Below are positions 17,429-25,871 of a DNA stretch of 64,000 nucleotides, piece by piece; within the stretch, counting starts at the first letter, position 1; each line of letters begins with the position of its first letter. The stretch covers positions 479,149 through 543,148 of the forward strand of contig NZ_BMGT01000003.1 in assembly GCF_014640335.1 (NCBI RefSeq), in the 5' to 3' direction. The translations under genes and the position numbers were made by a program. The DNA is from Edaphobacter dinghuensis (lineage in GTDB: Bacteria; Acidobacteriota; Terriglobia; Terriglobales; Acidobacteriaceae). The notes beneath the pieces were generated by a model that was not told where the DNA came from, searched no databases, and saw only the letters and a program-made list of their open reading frames with translations.

Positions 17429-19141
17429 ATGACAGAGATCTCGAAGTTGAATAACGTATTGGCGACAAAACTGGACCTGAAGACACCACGGTTTGCGGCA
17501 AACAAGGTCGCTTTACTGGCCCTGCTTGGTGGAATACGAACAGAGGAAGATCGGATTCGACAGGGCGGAGGGGCTAAGGCGGCGGAGGCGCAACATGCCA
17601 AGGGAAGACTTACGGTGCTGGAGCGGCTGAAGCTGCTACTCGACGAAGGGACAGAGTTGCTGGAACTGGGACTGTGGGCGGCTCATGGCATGTACGAGGA
17701 GTATGGCGGCGCTCCGGCTGCGGGAGTGATAACGGGTCTGGGGCGGGTAAACGGCCGATTGTGCATGATCGTTGCCAACGATGCCACCGTGAAGGCAGGG
17801 GCTTTTTTTCCCATGACGGCGAAGAAGGTGTTGCGGGCGCAGACCATTGCGCTGGAGAACCGCATTCCCACGCTGTACCTGGTGGACTCTGCGGGGGTCT
17901 TTCTTCCCTTGCAGGAGGAGGTCTTTCCGGATACGGACGATTTTGGCCGGGTCTTTCGCAACAATGCGGTCATGAGCTCACTGGGCGTGCCGCAGATCAC
18001 TGCGATTATGGGGATGTGCGTGGCTGGTGGGGCCTATCTGCCGGTGATGACCGATACGGTGTTGATGACAGAGGGGTCCGGGTTGTTTCTGGCAGGACCC
18101 TCGCTGGTGCAGGCGGCCATCGGTCAGAAGACTGGCGCGGAGGAGCTTGGGGGAGCGTCGATGCACTCGGAGATCTCGGGGACGGTCGACTTCAAGGAAG
18201 CGGACGATGCTCGGTGCATCGCACGACTGCGTTCGTTGGTTGGCAAGATCGGCGTTCCGGCGAAGTCTCCGTTCAGCATGGTGGAGTATGACGCCCAAAA
18301 AGATGCGCCGAAGTATGCCCCCGAGGAGATGTATGGCTTGATAGATGCTGATCCGGCCAGAGCGTCTTCAAATGCGTATGACATGCGTGAGATCATCGCG
18401 AGGCTCGTCGATCGCAGCGAGTTCGATGAGTACAAGGCAGACTTTGGCCGAACCGTGCTGTGCGGATATGCTCGCATCGGCGGGCGGGCGGTGGGCATTG
18501 TCGCCAACCAGAAGGTACATCAGCAGCAGGCAGCACTCGACGGCAGCAAACGAACGGAATTTGGAGGTGTCATCTATACGGAGAGCGCACAGAAGGCGGC
18601 GCGGTTCATCATGGATTGCAACCAGAGCCTCATCCCTCTGATCTTTCTGCACGACGTAAACGGCTTCATGGTGGGTAAGGATGCGGAGTGGAGCGGCATT
18701 ATCCGCGCAGGTGCAAAGATGGTCTCGGCCGTGAGCACAAGCGTGGTGCCGAAGATTACGGTGATCGTTGGTGGCAGCTTCGGTGCGGGGCACTATGCGA
18801 TGTGTGGCAAGGCATACGATCCGCGGTTTCTGTTCGCATGGCCGACGGCTCGATATGCGGTGATGAGTGGGGTCTCGGCTGCCAATACCCTGGTTGAGGT
18901 GAAGGTGAAGCAGATGGAGCGCGGAGGCAAGGTGCTGACGGACGCCGATCGAAGAGCCTTGTATGACGAAATTAAGACGGCGTACGACGCTCAGACCGAC
19001 CCGCGATACGGTGCGGCCCGACTTTGGATTGATGCGATTATCGATCCTGCTTCGACCAGAGAAGTATTGATCGCTGCGTTGGAGGCCGCCAGCTTGAATC
19101 CCGATGTGGCAAGATTCAATCCCGGAGTCTTGCAGACATGA
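17429..19141 (+). CDS. Acyl-CoA carboxylase, carboxyltransferase (beta) subunit
   Basis: The carboxyltransferase subunit of a biotin-dependent acyl-CoA carboxylase, of about 570 residues, most like methylcrotonyl-CoA or geranyl-CoA carboxylase beta. It has two crotonase-fold halves. The N half has QGGGAKAAEAQHAKGRLTVLERL (split here as QGGGAKAAEA then HAKGRL), TAKKVLRAQ and the oxyanion segment GMCVAGGAYLPVM. The C half has FLHDVNGFMVG and GGSFGAGHYAMCGKAYDPR, as in propionyl/methylcrotonyl carboxylases. The ATG at 17429, after GGGCGGTG, starts a family-like N-terminus. No biotin carboxylase/biotin-carrier (alpha) gene is in the window. It overlaps the lyase gene by 4 bp (ATGA). Confidence 0.88.
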   Translation: MTEISKLNNVLATKLDLKTPRFAANKVALLALLGGIRTEEDRIRQGGGAKAAEAQHAKGRLTVLERLKLLLDEGTELLELGLWAAHGMYEEYGGAPAAGVITGLGRVNGRLCMIVANDATVKAGAFFPMTAKKVLRAQTIALENRIPTLYLVDSAGVFLPLQEEVFPDTDDFGRVFRNNAVMSSLGVPQITAIMGMCVAGGAYLPVMTDTVLMTEGSGLFLAGPSLVQAAIGQKTGAEELGGASMHSEISGTVDFKEADDARCIARLRSLVGKIGVPAKSPFSMVEYDAQKDAPKYAPEEMYGLIDADPARASSNAYDMREIIARLVDRSEFDEYKADFGRTVLCGYARIGGRAVGIVANQKVHQQQAALDGSKRTEFGGVIYTESAQKAARFIMDCNQSLIPLIFLHDVNGFMVGKDAEWSGIIRAGAKMVSAVSTSVVPKITVIVGGSFGAGHYAMCGKAYDPRFLFAWPTARYAVMSGVSAANTLVEVKVKQMERGGKVLTDADRRALYDEIKTAYDAQTDPRYGAARLWIDAIIDPASTREVLIAALEAASLNPDVARFNPGVLQT

Positions 19142-20025
19142 AAGACTTGGCTATGAGCAATTTGGTGAAGTTGATCGAGTGTCCGCGCGATGCCTGGCAG
19201 GCGTTGCCTGTGCATATGCCGGCAGAGGTAAAGGCCGACTATCTACGGTTGTTGGTTGCAGCCGGGTTTAAACATATCGATGCAGTTAGTTTTGTCTCAT
19301 CTGCGGCCGTGCCGCAGATGGCGGACTCGGAGAAGGTGCTCGAGTTTCTCGCTCCTCCGGAAGATGTGGAGATCATCGGTATTGTGATGAATGTGAAGGG
19401 CGCGGAGCGAGCCATCAAGTCGGCGGCAGTGCAGACGCTGGGCTTTCCTTATTCGATCTCACCCGGTTTTTTGCAGCGCAATCAGAACCAGACGCCTGAG
19501 GAGTCGCTCGATGCATTAGAGCAGATCGGAACACTGGCGTATAAGGCGGGGATGGACGTGGTGGCTTACATCTCGATGGCGTTTGGCAATCCTTATGGCG
19601 ATGCATGGAGCATTGACGAAGTGGTCGATGCCTGCGATCTGCTGATCGATAGCGGCGTCACGCAGATATCGCTTGCCGATACGGTAGGCATGGCGACGCC
19701 AAAGCTGGTGGCCGACGTGGTAGCCGATGTAATGGCAGTGCACGATGCGGTGGAGATAGGAGTGCATCTTCATGGTCACTACGAAGATGCGCGAGAGCTG
19801 GTGCGAGCGGCCTATGGCGCGGGGTGCAGACGCTTTGATACTGCCATGGGTGGCCTGGGAGGATGTCCGTTTGCCCAGGATGTGCTGGTGGGGAATCTTC
19901 CTACAGAGGAGGTATTAGAAGAGTTGAAGGCGTTGGGAGCAGAGTTGCCGCCTCTGCTTCCACTGGACAGTTTGCTTGCGGCGAGCTCGGAGATTTCACG
20001 TAAATTTGGTGTGCGGGTCCAGTGA
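19138..20025 (+). CDS. Hydroxymethylglutaryl-CoA lyase-like protein
   Basis: A 295-residue TIM-barrel of the DRE-metallolyase/HMGL family, which cleaves HMG-CoA to acetyl-CoA and acetoacetate in leucine breakdown. Seen here are FVSSAAVPQMAD, YISMAFGNPYGD, SLADTVGMATP, the metal-binding HLHGHYEDA and the active-site Cys loop GGLGGCPFAQDVLVGN. The usual first-strand motif PRDGLQ is replaced by PRDAWQ: the catalytic Arg and Asp remain but the following residues differ, so the substrate may not be exactly HMG-CoA. It is translationally coupled to the carboxylase gene upstream. The enoyl-CoA hydratase start lies 7 bp after its stop. Confidence 0.8.
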   Translation: MKDLAMSNLVKLIECPRDAWQALPVHMPAEVKADYLRLLVAAGFKHIDAVSFVSSAAVPQMADSEKVLEFLAPPEDVEIIGIVMNVKGAERAIKSAAVQTLGFPYSISPGFLQRNQNQTPEESLDALEQIGTLAYKAGMDVVAYISMAFGNPYGDAWSIDEVVDACDLLIDSGVTQISLADTVGMATPKLVADVVADVMAVHDAVEIGVHLHGHYEDARELVRAAYGAGCRRFDTAMGGLGGCPFAQDVLVGNLPTEEVLEELKALGAELPPLLPLDSLLAASSEISRKFGVRVQ

Positions 20026-20032
20026 GGGGTTT

Positions 20033-20815
20033 ATGAGCTACAAGACGATCCTGGTTGCGGAAGAGAGTGGCATTCGGACGATTACGCTAAACAGGCCGGA
20101 GCGGCGCAATGCGATGACGCCAAAGATGCAGGAAGAGTTGCTGGCTGCGTTGGAAGAAGCTGCTACGGGAAGCTGTCGTGTGGTTGTGTTTGCAGGTGCA
20201 GGAGCGGCCTTCTGTGCGGGGCTCGATCTGAGTTCGCTGCAGGAGATGAACGATAAACCTGTGAACGAGCATACGGAGGACGCAGAGCGTGTGGCGCGGC
20301 TCTTTCGCATGATGTATGAGTTGCCCAAGCCGACGATCGCGTCGGTGCATGGAGCGGCCATTGCCGGCGGTGCAGGGCTGGCAACGATCTGCGATTTTAC
20401 GCTGGCTGTGCACGGTGCAAAGTTCGGTTATACCGAGGTCAAGATCGGCTTTGTCCCGGCTCTGGTGGCAGCGTTTTTGACGCTTCAGATCGGCGATAAA
20501 CGGGCGCGAGATCTTCTGCTGTCGGGGCGGCTCTTCTCGGCGGAGGAGGCTCATAGGCTTGGTTTGGTGAATGAGGTGGTTGTGCATCCTGAAGAGCTGC
20601 ATGCGCGCACCTACGAGCTTGCGCGGTGCTTGAAGTCCAATAGCCCTGAATCCATGGCTTCGACTAAGCGGCTATTGGCTGCGCAGAATAAAGCTTGGCT
20701 TGATACGGCAATTGCGCATGCATTGGCGGCGCATGCGCAGATCAGAACAACCTACGATTTTCGCGAAGGTATCGCGTCATTTCTGGAGAAGCGGAAGCCG
20801 GTCTGGGGCAAATAG
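20033..20815 (+). CDS. Enoyl-CoA hydratase/isomerase family protein
   Basis: A crotonase-fold protein of about 260 residues. Oxyanion-hole elements are CAGLDLSSL and GAAIAGGAGLATICDFTLA. The acid/base region reads GYTEVKIGFVPALVA, with a Glu in the usual first-Glu position. In a leucine-type pathway it would hydrate methylglutaconyl-CoA, which is an inference from its neighbours. The ATG at 20033 follows GAGGGG, located in the end of the lyase gene. The C-terminus has the trimerisation helix TTYDFREGIASFLEKRKP. It is followed 27 bp later by a thioesterase gene. Confidence 0.86.
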   Translation: MSYKTILVAEESGIRTITLNRPERRNAMTPKMQEELLAALEEAATGSCRVVVFAGAGAAFCAGLDLSSLQEMNDKPVNEHTEDAERVARLFRMMYELPKPTIASVHGAAIAGGAGLATICDFTLAVHGAKFGYTEVKIGFVPALVAAFLTLQIGDKRARDLLLSGRLFSAEEAHRLGLVNEVVVHPEELHARTYELARCLKSNSPESMASTKRLLAAQNKAWLDTAIAHALAAHAQIRTTYDFREGIASFLEKRKPVWGK

Positions 20816-20842
20816 CGGGCCGATCTTCAGTAAACTGGAGAG

Positions 20843-21280
20843 ATGATAAACGCTATGGCAGAGAAACCGTCCCTTGGCGAGACTCGTGTGCGCGTGCGCT
20901 ATGCGGAGACCGACCAGATGGGGGTGGTCTATCACGCGAATTATCTGATCTGGTTTGAGGTAGGGCGCGTAGAGTTTATTCGTCAGCTGGGCCTCGATTA
21001 CAAATCGATGGAACGTGAGGAAGGCTGTGGTATCGCGGTCGTCGATGCCAAAGTACGATATCGCTTGCCTGCACGTTATGACGACGAGTTGATTGTGCGT
21101 ACGCAACTGGAGGCGGCTCGGGGAGCGGTGATTCGCTTCGGCTATAAGATTGTGCGCGCAGTGGATAATGTCTTGCTCTGCGAAGGGGAGACGGTGCATG
21201 TGGTCGTCGGTGCCGACATGAAAAAGCGAGCTCTTCCGCAGAAATATGCGGAACGTTTTGCGGCGCATCTCATCTCATAA
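20843..21280 (+). CDS. Acyl-CoA thioesterase, 4-hydroxybenzoyl-CoA thioesterase (YbgC) type
   Basis: A 145-residue hot-dog-fold thioesterase. The signature VRYAETDQMGVVYHANYLIWFEVGR contains the catalytic Asp and the HANY loop that define the YbgC/FadM group (residues about 15-37). It likely hydrolyses short- or medium-chain acyl-CoA esters in the cytoplasm. CTGGAGAG just upstream of the first ATG supports this start. It follows the enoyl-CoA hydratase in the same direction and is probably in the same operon, where it might recycle CoA from dead-end esters. Confidence 0.87.
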   Translation: MINAMAEKPSLGETRVRVRYAETDQMGVVYHANYLIWFEVGRVEFIRQLGLDYKSMEREEGCGIAVVDAKVRYRLPARYDDELIVRTQLEAARGAVIRFGYKIVRAVDNVLLCEGETVHVVVGADMKKRALPQKYAERFAAHLIS

Positions 21281-21318
21281 AATGAATCCCAATCAGGGAA
21301 TACAGTGAGGGCATCTCG

Positions 21319-22056
21319 ATGAGTGAAACGAAAAAAGTTGCGCTGATTACCGGAGCTAACCGGGGTCTCGGGCTGGAGACAGCGCGAAAGCTGGGCCAGC
21401 AGGGTATTACCGTTCTGGTCGCTGCTCGCGATCTGGCAAAGAGTGAGGCTACGGCGGCGACTCTGAAGAAAGAAGGCATCGATGCCAAGGCAATTAAGCT
21501 GGATGTAAATAATCCAGCGGACTATACAGCGGCCGCCAACACTATCGAAAAAGACTTCGGTGTGCTAGATATCCTGGTCAATAACGCCGGTATCTTTTTG
21601 GACAATCGTGGACCGAACGAGACCAGCACGACCTCGGAAGAGATTTTGCGAAAGACCTTCGACACGAACTTCTTCGCCGTCGTAGGTCTGACGCAAACTC
21701 TGTTGCCGCTTTTACACAAGAGCAAGGCTGGTCGTATCGTGAATTTGTCCAGCATTCTCGGCTCGTTGACGCTTCATGCCACCAAGGGGTCGTACGTCTA
21801 TGATGCGAAAACTTTTGCCTATAACGCCTCCAAAGCTGCGTTGAACTCCTTTACGATTCATCTTGCCCACGAGCTTGCGAATACGAAGATCAAGGTGAAT
21901 TCAGCGCATCCCGGCTGGGTGAAGACGGAGATGGGCGGCGAAGGAGCCATGCTCGAGATTGAGGATGGAGTTAAGACCTCAGTGCAACTGGCGACTCTGC
22001 CGGATGACGGTCCTACGGGCGGCTACTTCCATATGGGTGAGACCCTGCCCTGGTAA
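21319..22056 (+). CDS. Short-chain dehydrogenase/reductase (carbonyl reductase-like)
   Basis: A 245-residue NAD(P)-dependent SDR. The cofactor loop TGANRGLG is at residues 13-20, NNAG near residue 88 and the catalytic Tyr-Lys pair in YNASK near 168; a Ser precedes it in NLSSILGSL. The last residues, [15 protein letters not shown], match plant/animal carbonyl-reductase-type SDRs. Start ATG follows GTGAGGGC. Its 3' end overlaps the convergent B12-binding-domain gene by 44 bp. The substrate is unknown; an association with acyl-CoA catabolism is only positional. Confidence 0.85.
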   Translation: MSETKKVALITGANRGLGLETARKLGQQGITVLVAARDLAKSEATAATLKKEGIDAKAIKLDVNNPADYTAAANTIEKDFGVLDILVNNAGIFLDNRGPNETSTTSEEILRKTFDTNFFAVVGLTQTLLPLLHKSKAGRIVNLSSILGSLTLHATKGSYVYDAKTFAYNASKAALNSFTIHLAHELANTKIKVNSAHPGWVKTEMGGEGAMLEIEDGVKTSVQLATLPDDGPTGGYFHMGETLPW

Positions 22057-22465
22057 GCAATCCTCGCGGTTTGATGTTGCTGCGAATAAATTCGACAGTC
22101 GTTTCAAGCGGCGTTCCCGGCCCGAAGATGGCCGCGACGCCGCTTTCCTTTAGCTTCTCCACGTCCTGATTGGGGATGCTGCCGCCGAGTACAACCAGGA
22201 TATCTTTGGCCTCTTGTTGTTCGAGTAGGGCAAGGATACGAGGAACGATGGCGTTATGTGCGCCCGAGAGGATCGAGAGGCCAATGCAATCTACGTCTTC
22301 CTGAATTGCAGCAGCGACGATCATCTCCGGCGTCTGCCGCAGACCGGTGTAGATGACCTCCATGCCGGCATCGCGAAGAGCGTGGGCGATAATTTTGGCG
22401 CCGCGATCATGTCCGTCGAGACCGGGTTTAGCTACCAGAACACGAATTGGTGCGGAACGCTCCAT
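22013..22465 (-). CDS. Stand-alone cobalamin-binding domain of a methylmalonyl-CoA-type mutase
   Basis: A 150-residue B12-binding domain corresponding to the C-terminal domain of methylmalonyl-CoA/isobutyryl-CoA mutases. The base-off signature DGHDRG (DxHxxG, His ligating cobalt) is near residues 17-22, followed by SILSGAH and GGSIPNQD, the SxL and GG motifs. No catalytic (substrate-binding) mutase subunit is in the window, so it should be the small subunit of a split mutase encoded elsewhere. The last about 15 residues are read from sequence that also encodes the end of the convergent SDR (44-bp overlap). Confidence 0.85.
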   Translation of the reverse strand: MERSAPIRVLVAKPGLDGHDRGAKIIAHALRDAGMEVIYTGLRQTPEMIVAAAIQEDVDCIGLSILSGAHNAIVPRILALLEQQEAKDILVVLGGSIPNQDVEKLKESGVAAIFGPGTPLETTVEFIRSNIKPRGLLTRAGSHPYGSSRP

Positions 22466-22501
22466 CGAGGCGTAAGTATACGCGGCCTTGCATGTAGGAT
22501 G

Positions 22502-23290
22502 TCAGCCCTTGCGTGTTGTCTGCCAGGCCTTGGAGTACTTCCAACTGGTGTAGGTGGAGTGGTAGAGATGCAGCAGCAGGCCCTCACGGCCATCAAGAAT
22601 GCCGCCGCGGAAGAAGTAGTTCCACACAAAGGTGAAGCCAGGCACTGCAACGATGTTCCAGTAGAACGCGAGCCATGAGCGGCTCGTCGTTCCCTTTTGG
22701 GTTACGATCTGAGCTCCCAGGGTGCTATATCGGTCCATATGCTCGATATAGCTTTCAATCGTGGGATAGGCATGATGGATCAGGTCGTGGTGGAGAGTGT
22801 CGAGTTTACCTTCAAACGCGATCGTCTCATGCACGGGGCGTTCCGTGAATCGCGTACCGGGCGCAAAATTGGCGGAATGGTGGCGAAAGAGGCGAAGCTT
22901 GGCATCGGGGTAGTAGCCACCGTGTCGCATCCAGCGATTAAGGAATAGATTGCGGCGGCGAAGCATGTAGGCGTCGGCACGAGGCTCTCCGAGCAAGAGA
23001 ACACGAATCTCGGTCTGCAGCTCAACAGAAAGTTCTTCATCGGCGTCGAGCGAGAGAACCCATGTCCCTGTGCACTTCTCAATCGCAGAGTTTTTCTGCG
23101 AGGCGAATCCCTTCCACTCTTCGGAGAAGACCTTCGTGTTCTTAAACGATCTGGCTATCTCAAGAGTCCTGTCGGTCGAACCGGAATCCAGAACGATGAC
23201 TTCGTCGGCAAATTGGACGCTAGCGAGGGTTCGGCCAAGGTTGGCCTCTTCATTGAGCGTGATGATAGCTACCGACAGGGTTTGCGGCAT
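22502..23290 (-). CDS. Family 2 glycosyltransferase (WaaE/KdtX-like)
   Basis: A 262-residue GT-A glycosyltransferase. The N-terminus has SVAIITLNEEANLGRTLASV, then VIVLDSGSTDRT for nucleotide-sugar binding and LSLDADEEL for the DxD-type metal site. C-terminal features (RMRHGGYYPDAKLRLFRH, VHETIAFEGK) match the LPS-core beta-1,4-glucosyltransferase group (WaaE/KdtX). It probably adds a sugar to lipopolysaccharide core or another surface glycan at the cytoplasmic face. A late hydrophobic stretch (NIVAVPGFTFVWNYFF) may contact the membrane. The LPS-export permease lies next upstream on the same strand, which supports an envelope role. Confidence 0.85.
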   Translation of the reverse strand: MPQTLSVAIITLNEEANLGRTLASVQFADEVIVLDSGSTDRTLEIARSFKNTKVFSEEWKGFASQKNSAIEKCTGTWVLSLDADEELSVELQTEIRVLLLGEPRADAYMLRRRNLFLNRWMRHGGYYPDAKLRLFRHHSANFAPGTRFTERPVHETIAFEGKLDTLHHDLIHHAYPTIESYIEHMDRYSTLGAQIVTQKGTTSRSWLAFYWNIVAVPGFTFVWNYFFRGGILDGREGLLLHLYHSTYTSWKYSKAWQTTRKG

Positions 23291-23400
23291 AGTGTCGCAG
23301 AGGTATAGCGTTGCATCCTTCGTAAAATTGATATGTTCATTCTGCTGAGCTGATGTGGCTTATGCTACCGCAGATAGCGATATTTGTCGTGACAGTTCGA

Positions 23401-25788
23401 TTAAGTAGAGCTGCGGAGCAGCAGATATGTACCCGCAATACCGAAGAGAAGATCCGGCGACCATGCTGCGAGCAGAGGTGGCAGCGTACTGACGTTGCCC
23501 ATAGCCTCAAATACTCCGGCTACCACCCAATAGGCGATGGCCAGCCCAATCGCGGTGGCTATGCCTGTGAGACTGCCCTTCTTGCCCATGGAAAGCGAGA
23601 AGGGAATTGCCAGGATTGCCATCACCAGAGTAATTAGTGGGTATGCAACTTTGCGGTTTAGTTGCACGCTGAGCCGCGTCGTATCGAATCCGCTCTGCTT
23701 CAGATCGGAGATGTAACGCGAGAGTTCTCCGTAAGACATCTCTTGCGAGGGGATATTCTCCTTCTTGAAGTAGCCCGGCTGCTCTCGAATCTCAGGGAAC
23801 GTAGCTACGGTAAAGGGCTGGTACGATGCGACGGTCTCTCCGGCAAAGGTGCGCTGCCAACCATCGTCGAAGATCCAACGATTGACCCGAGGGTCCCATC
23901 GTGCGCTGGAAGCAAAGATGCGCCGTTGCAGCGCGAAGGAGTGGGGTTCGAACTCGAAGACGCTCAAGTTCGCGAAGACGTTCTTATCCGCGTCGAAGAA
24001 CTGATAATAAAAAATCCGTGAAGGCTGGCCGGAGTCTGTCGTCTGTCCTGAGATCCATTTGCGGTCTGGGCGCAGAAAGGTCTGGGCGGGCTTGTCTTTG
24101 ATGACCGAGAGCAGAGCCTCCTGCCTTCGGTTGGCAGCAGGCAGATAGAGTTCGTCAAAAGCGAACAGTCCTGCGGAGATCATCAACGTCACGATGAGCA
24201 CGGGCGTAATGATGCGATACAAGCTGATGCCGGTAGCCTTCATCGCCGTGATCTCGGAGCTGCGGCTTAGAGCGCCGAAGGTGACCAGCACCGCGACCAG
24301 CGCGCAGAGTGGCGTGACGTTGTAGAGAATGAAGGGGATGAGGTTCAGAAGATACTCGCCCACGGTAAACAGTGGTGTGCGATTGCGGAAGATGTCGCCG
24401 ATCAGCTCAAAAAAGGTGAAGATGATGGAGAGCGCCGAGAAGCTAGAGAGGATCAGCGCGAAGTTGGCAGCGTATTCGCGCATGACATAGTCGTCGAGCA
24501 GCAGTGGAAACTGAATACGGAAGGTTCGACGAAACCGCCGCAAAGTTGTTGCGATATCCGGAGTCAGGTTGCTTGCTATGCTCTCGTTCCCGCCACGCGA
24601 AATCAGCCGCGCATAGAGCTTATTGATCGAACCGCCAATGCTTGAGAAGATGCCGAGCGCGAGGTTTCCACGAGACATCTGGTAGAGCAGGATGATGCCC
24701 GCGCCTGTGAAGATAAAGTTGGCTCCCCATACTCCAAGGAAGGGCGAGAGCTTGCCATTCTTGGCGAAGGCCACTCCCACCGACGACAAGAAGTAATAGA
24801 TAAAGACCAGCAAAATCGTGAGCACGAAGCCGGTCGATTTTCCCCCGCGTTTGGAAGAGAGGCCGAGAGGCACGCCGACCAGCATCAGCACCAGGCATGC
24901 AAAGGGATAAGAAAAACGCTTGTGAAACTCGATGCGGTAGCTGCGTGCTAAGTTCTCCGGCACTCCGGCCTGGTTGCTGCGATGCCAAAGCTCACGCAGT
25001 GGAAGTGCAAGAATCGGTGTATCGACACGGCCCAGGTGTGTGTCGGGCGGCGCCTCTGTTTCGATAGGAATATCCGTCGAAGAAAACGTAATAATGTTGT
25101 ACTGGTTCGGATTATTTGCCGTGGTCTCATGCTGGCCTCCGTCGATCATGTGCAGGCGGATGGTCTGAGCGTCAGCGGTGCCGGGAGTTCCGGCCACGAC
25201 GATAGCACGTTCTGCCGTCGTGATGTGTGGTGTGGCAGGCTGCGTGAGATCGGCTAGAAACACATGGTCCCAGAGCGCGGCTCCGGCGGCGGGCTTCACA
25301 TTCTGAATATAGAGAACATAGTTCCGAAAATCTTCATAGAAGACTCGCGGCTGTACTTCAAAGGAGGCCTGCGAAGACTTCAGCGTATCTCCGAGCTGCA
25401 GCAGACCGGCAGAGGCGCGCGGCCCAAGATAGAGAGAGTTGAACAGTCCCAATCCCAGGGCGACGACGGCTACGATGGAGACGATACGCACAAAGCTCAT
25501 AGCGCCCATGCCGCTGGCACGCATCGCCGTAATCTCGCTGTCGGAGGCAAGGCGGCTGAGGCCGAGAAGAATGCCGACCAGCACTGCCATCGGAATGGTG
25601 TAAGTAATAGCGCTCGGCAGTGTATAGGCGAAGACCAGGAAGACCTGGCCGATGGAAGCCGATTCGCGAACCACCAACTCAAGGATCTTGCCGAGGTCGC
25701 GCATGAAGAGCACAAAGGTGAAGAGAGTTCCGCCCAGCAGAGCGTAGGAGGTGACCTCGCGGAGAATGTAGCGGGTAAAGATGCGCAT
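23401..25788 (-). CDS. Fused LptF-LptG lipopolysaccharide export permease
   Basis: A 795-residue inner-membrane permease of the Lpt ABC exporter, which extracts LPS from the inner membrane with LptB and passes it to LptC/A. The gene encodes two permease halves in tandem. Residues about 1-385 form an LptF/G-like unit (start IFTRYILREVTSYALLGG; SEITAMRASG loop contacting LptB; beta-jellyroll; three late helices). Residues about 430-795 repeat the plan (start LLDDYVMREYAANFALIL; SSEITAMKATG; PLITLVMAILAIPFSLS). LptF and LptG are normally separate proteins of about 360 residues. The two SEITAM(R/K)A(S/T)G loops are directly comparable. The fused polypeptide would be one chain of the heterodimer-like pore. 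Confidence 0.9.
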   Translation of the reverse strand: MRIFTRYILREVTSYALLGGTLFTFVLFMRDLGKILELVVRESASIGQVFLVFAYTLPSAITYTIPMAVLVGILLGLSRLASDSEITAMRASGMGAMSFVRIVSIVAVVALGLGLFNSLYLGPRASAGLLQLGDTLKSSQASFEVQPRVFYEDFRNYVLYIQNVKPAAGAALWDHVFLADLTQPATPHITTAERAIVVAGTPGTADAQTIRLHMIDGGQHETTANNPNQYNIITFSSTDIPIETEAPPDTHLGRVDTPILALPLRELWHRSNQAGVPENLARSYRIEFHKRFSYPFACLVLMLVGVPLGLSSKRGGKSTGFVLTILLVFIYYFLSSVGVAFAKNGKLSPFLGVWGANFIFTGAGIILLYQMSRGNLALGIFSSIGGSINKLYARLISRGGNESIASNLTPDIATTLRRFRRTFRIQFPLLLDDYVMREYAANFALILSSFSALSIIFTFFELIGDIFRNRTPLFTVGEYLLNLIPFILYNVTPLCALVAVLVTFGALSRSSEITAMKATGISLYRIITPVLIVTLMISAGLFAFDELYLPAANRRQEALLSVIKDKPAQTFLRPDRKWISGQTTDSGQPSRIFYYQFFDADKNVFANLSVFEFEPHSFALQRRIFASSARWDPRVNRWIFDDGWQRTFAGETVASYQPFTVATFPEIREQPGYFKKENIPSQEMSYGELSRYISDLKQSGFDTTRLSVQLNRKVAYPLITLVMAILAIPFSLSMGKKGSLTGIATAIGLAIAYWVVAGVFEAMGNVSTLPPLLAAWSPDLLFGIAGTYLLLRSST

Positions 25789-25871
25789 GGACAGATAGTT
25801 GCCTGGATTGAGTTTATCGCGGGCGCAGGTATGCAGGTGAGCGGAAGATCAGCAAAGCGCAGATATTCTCG

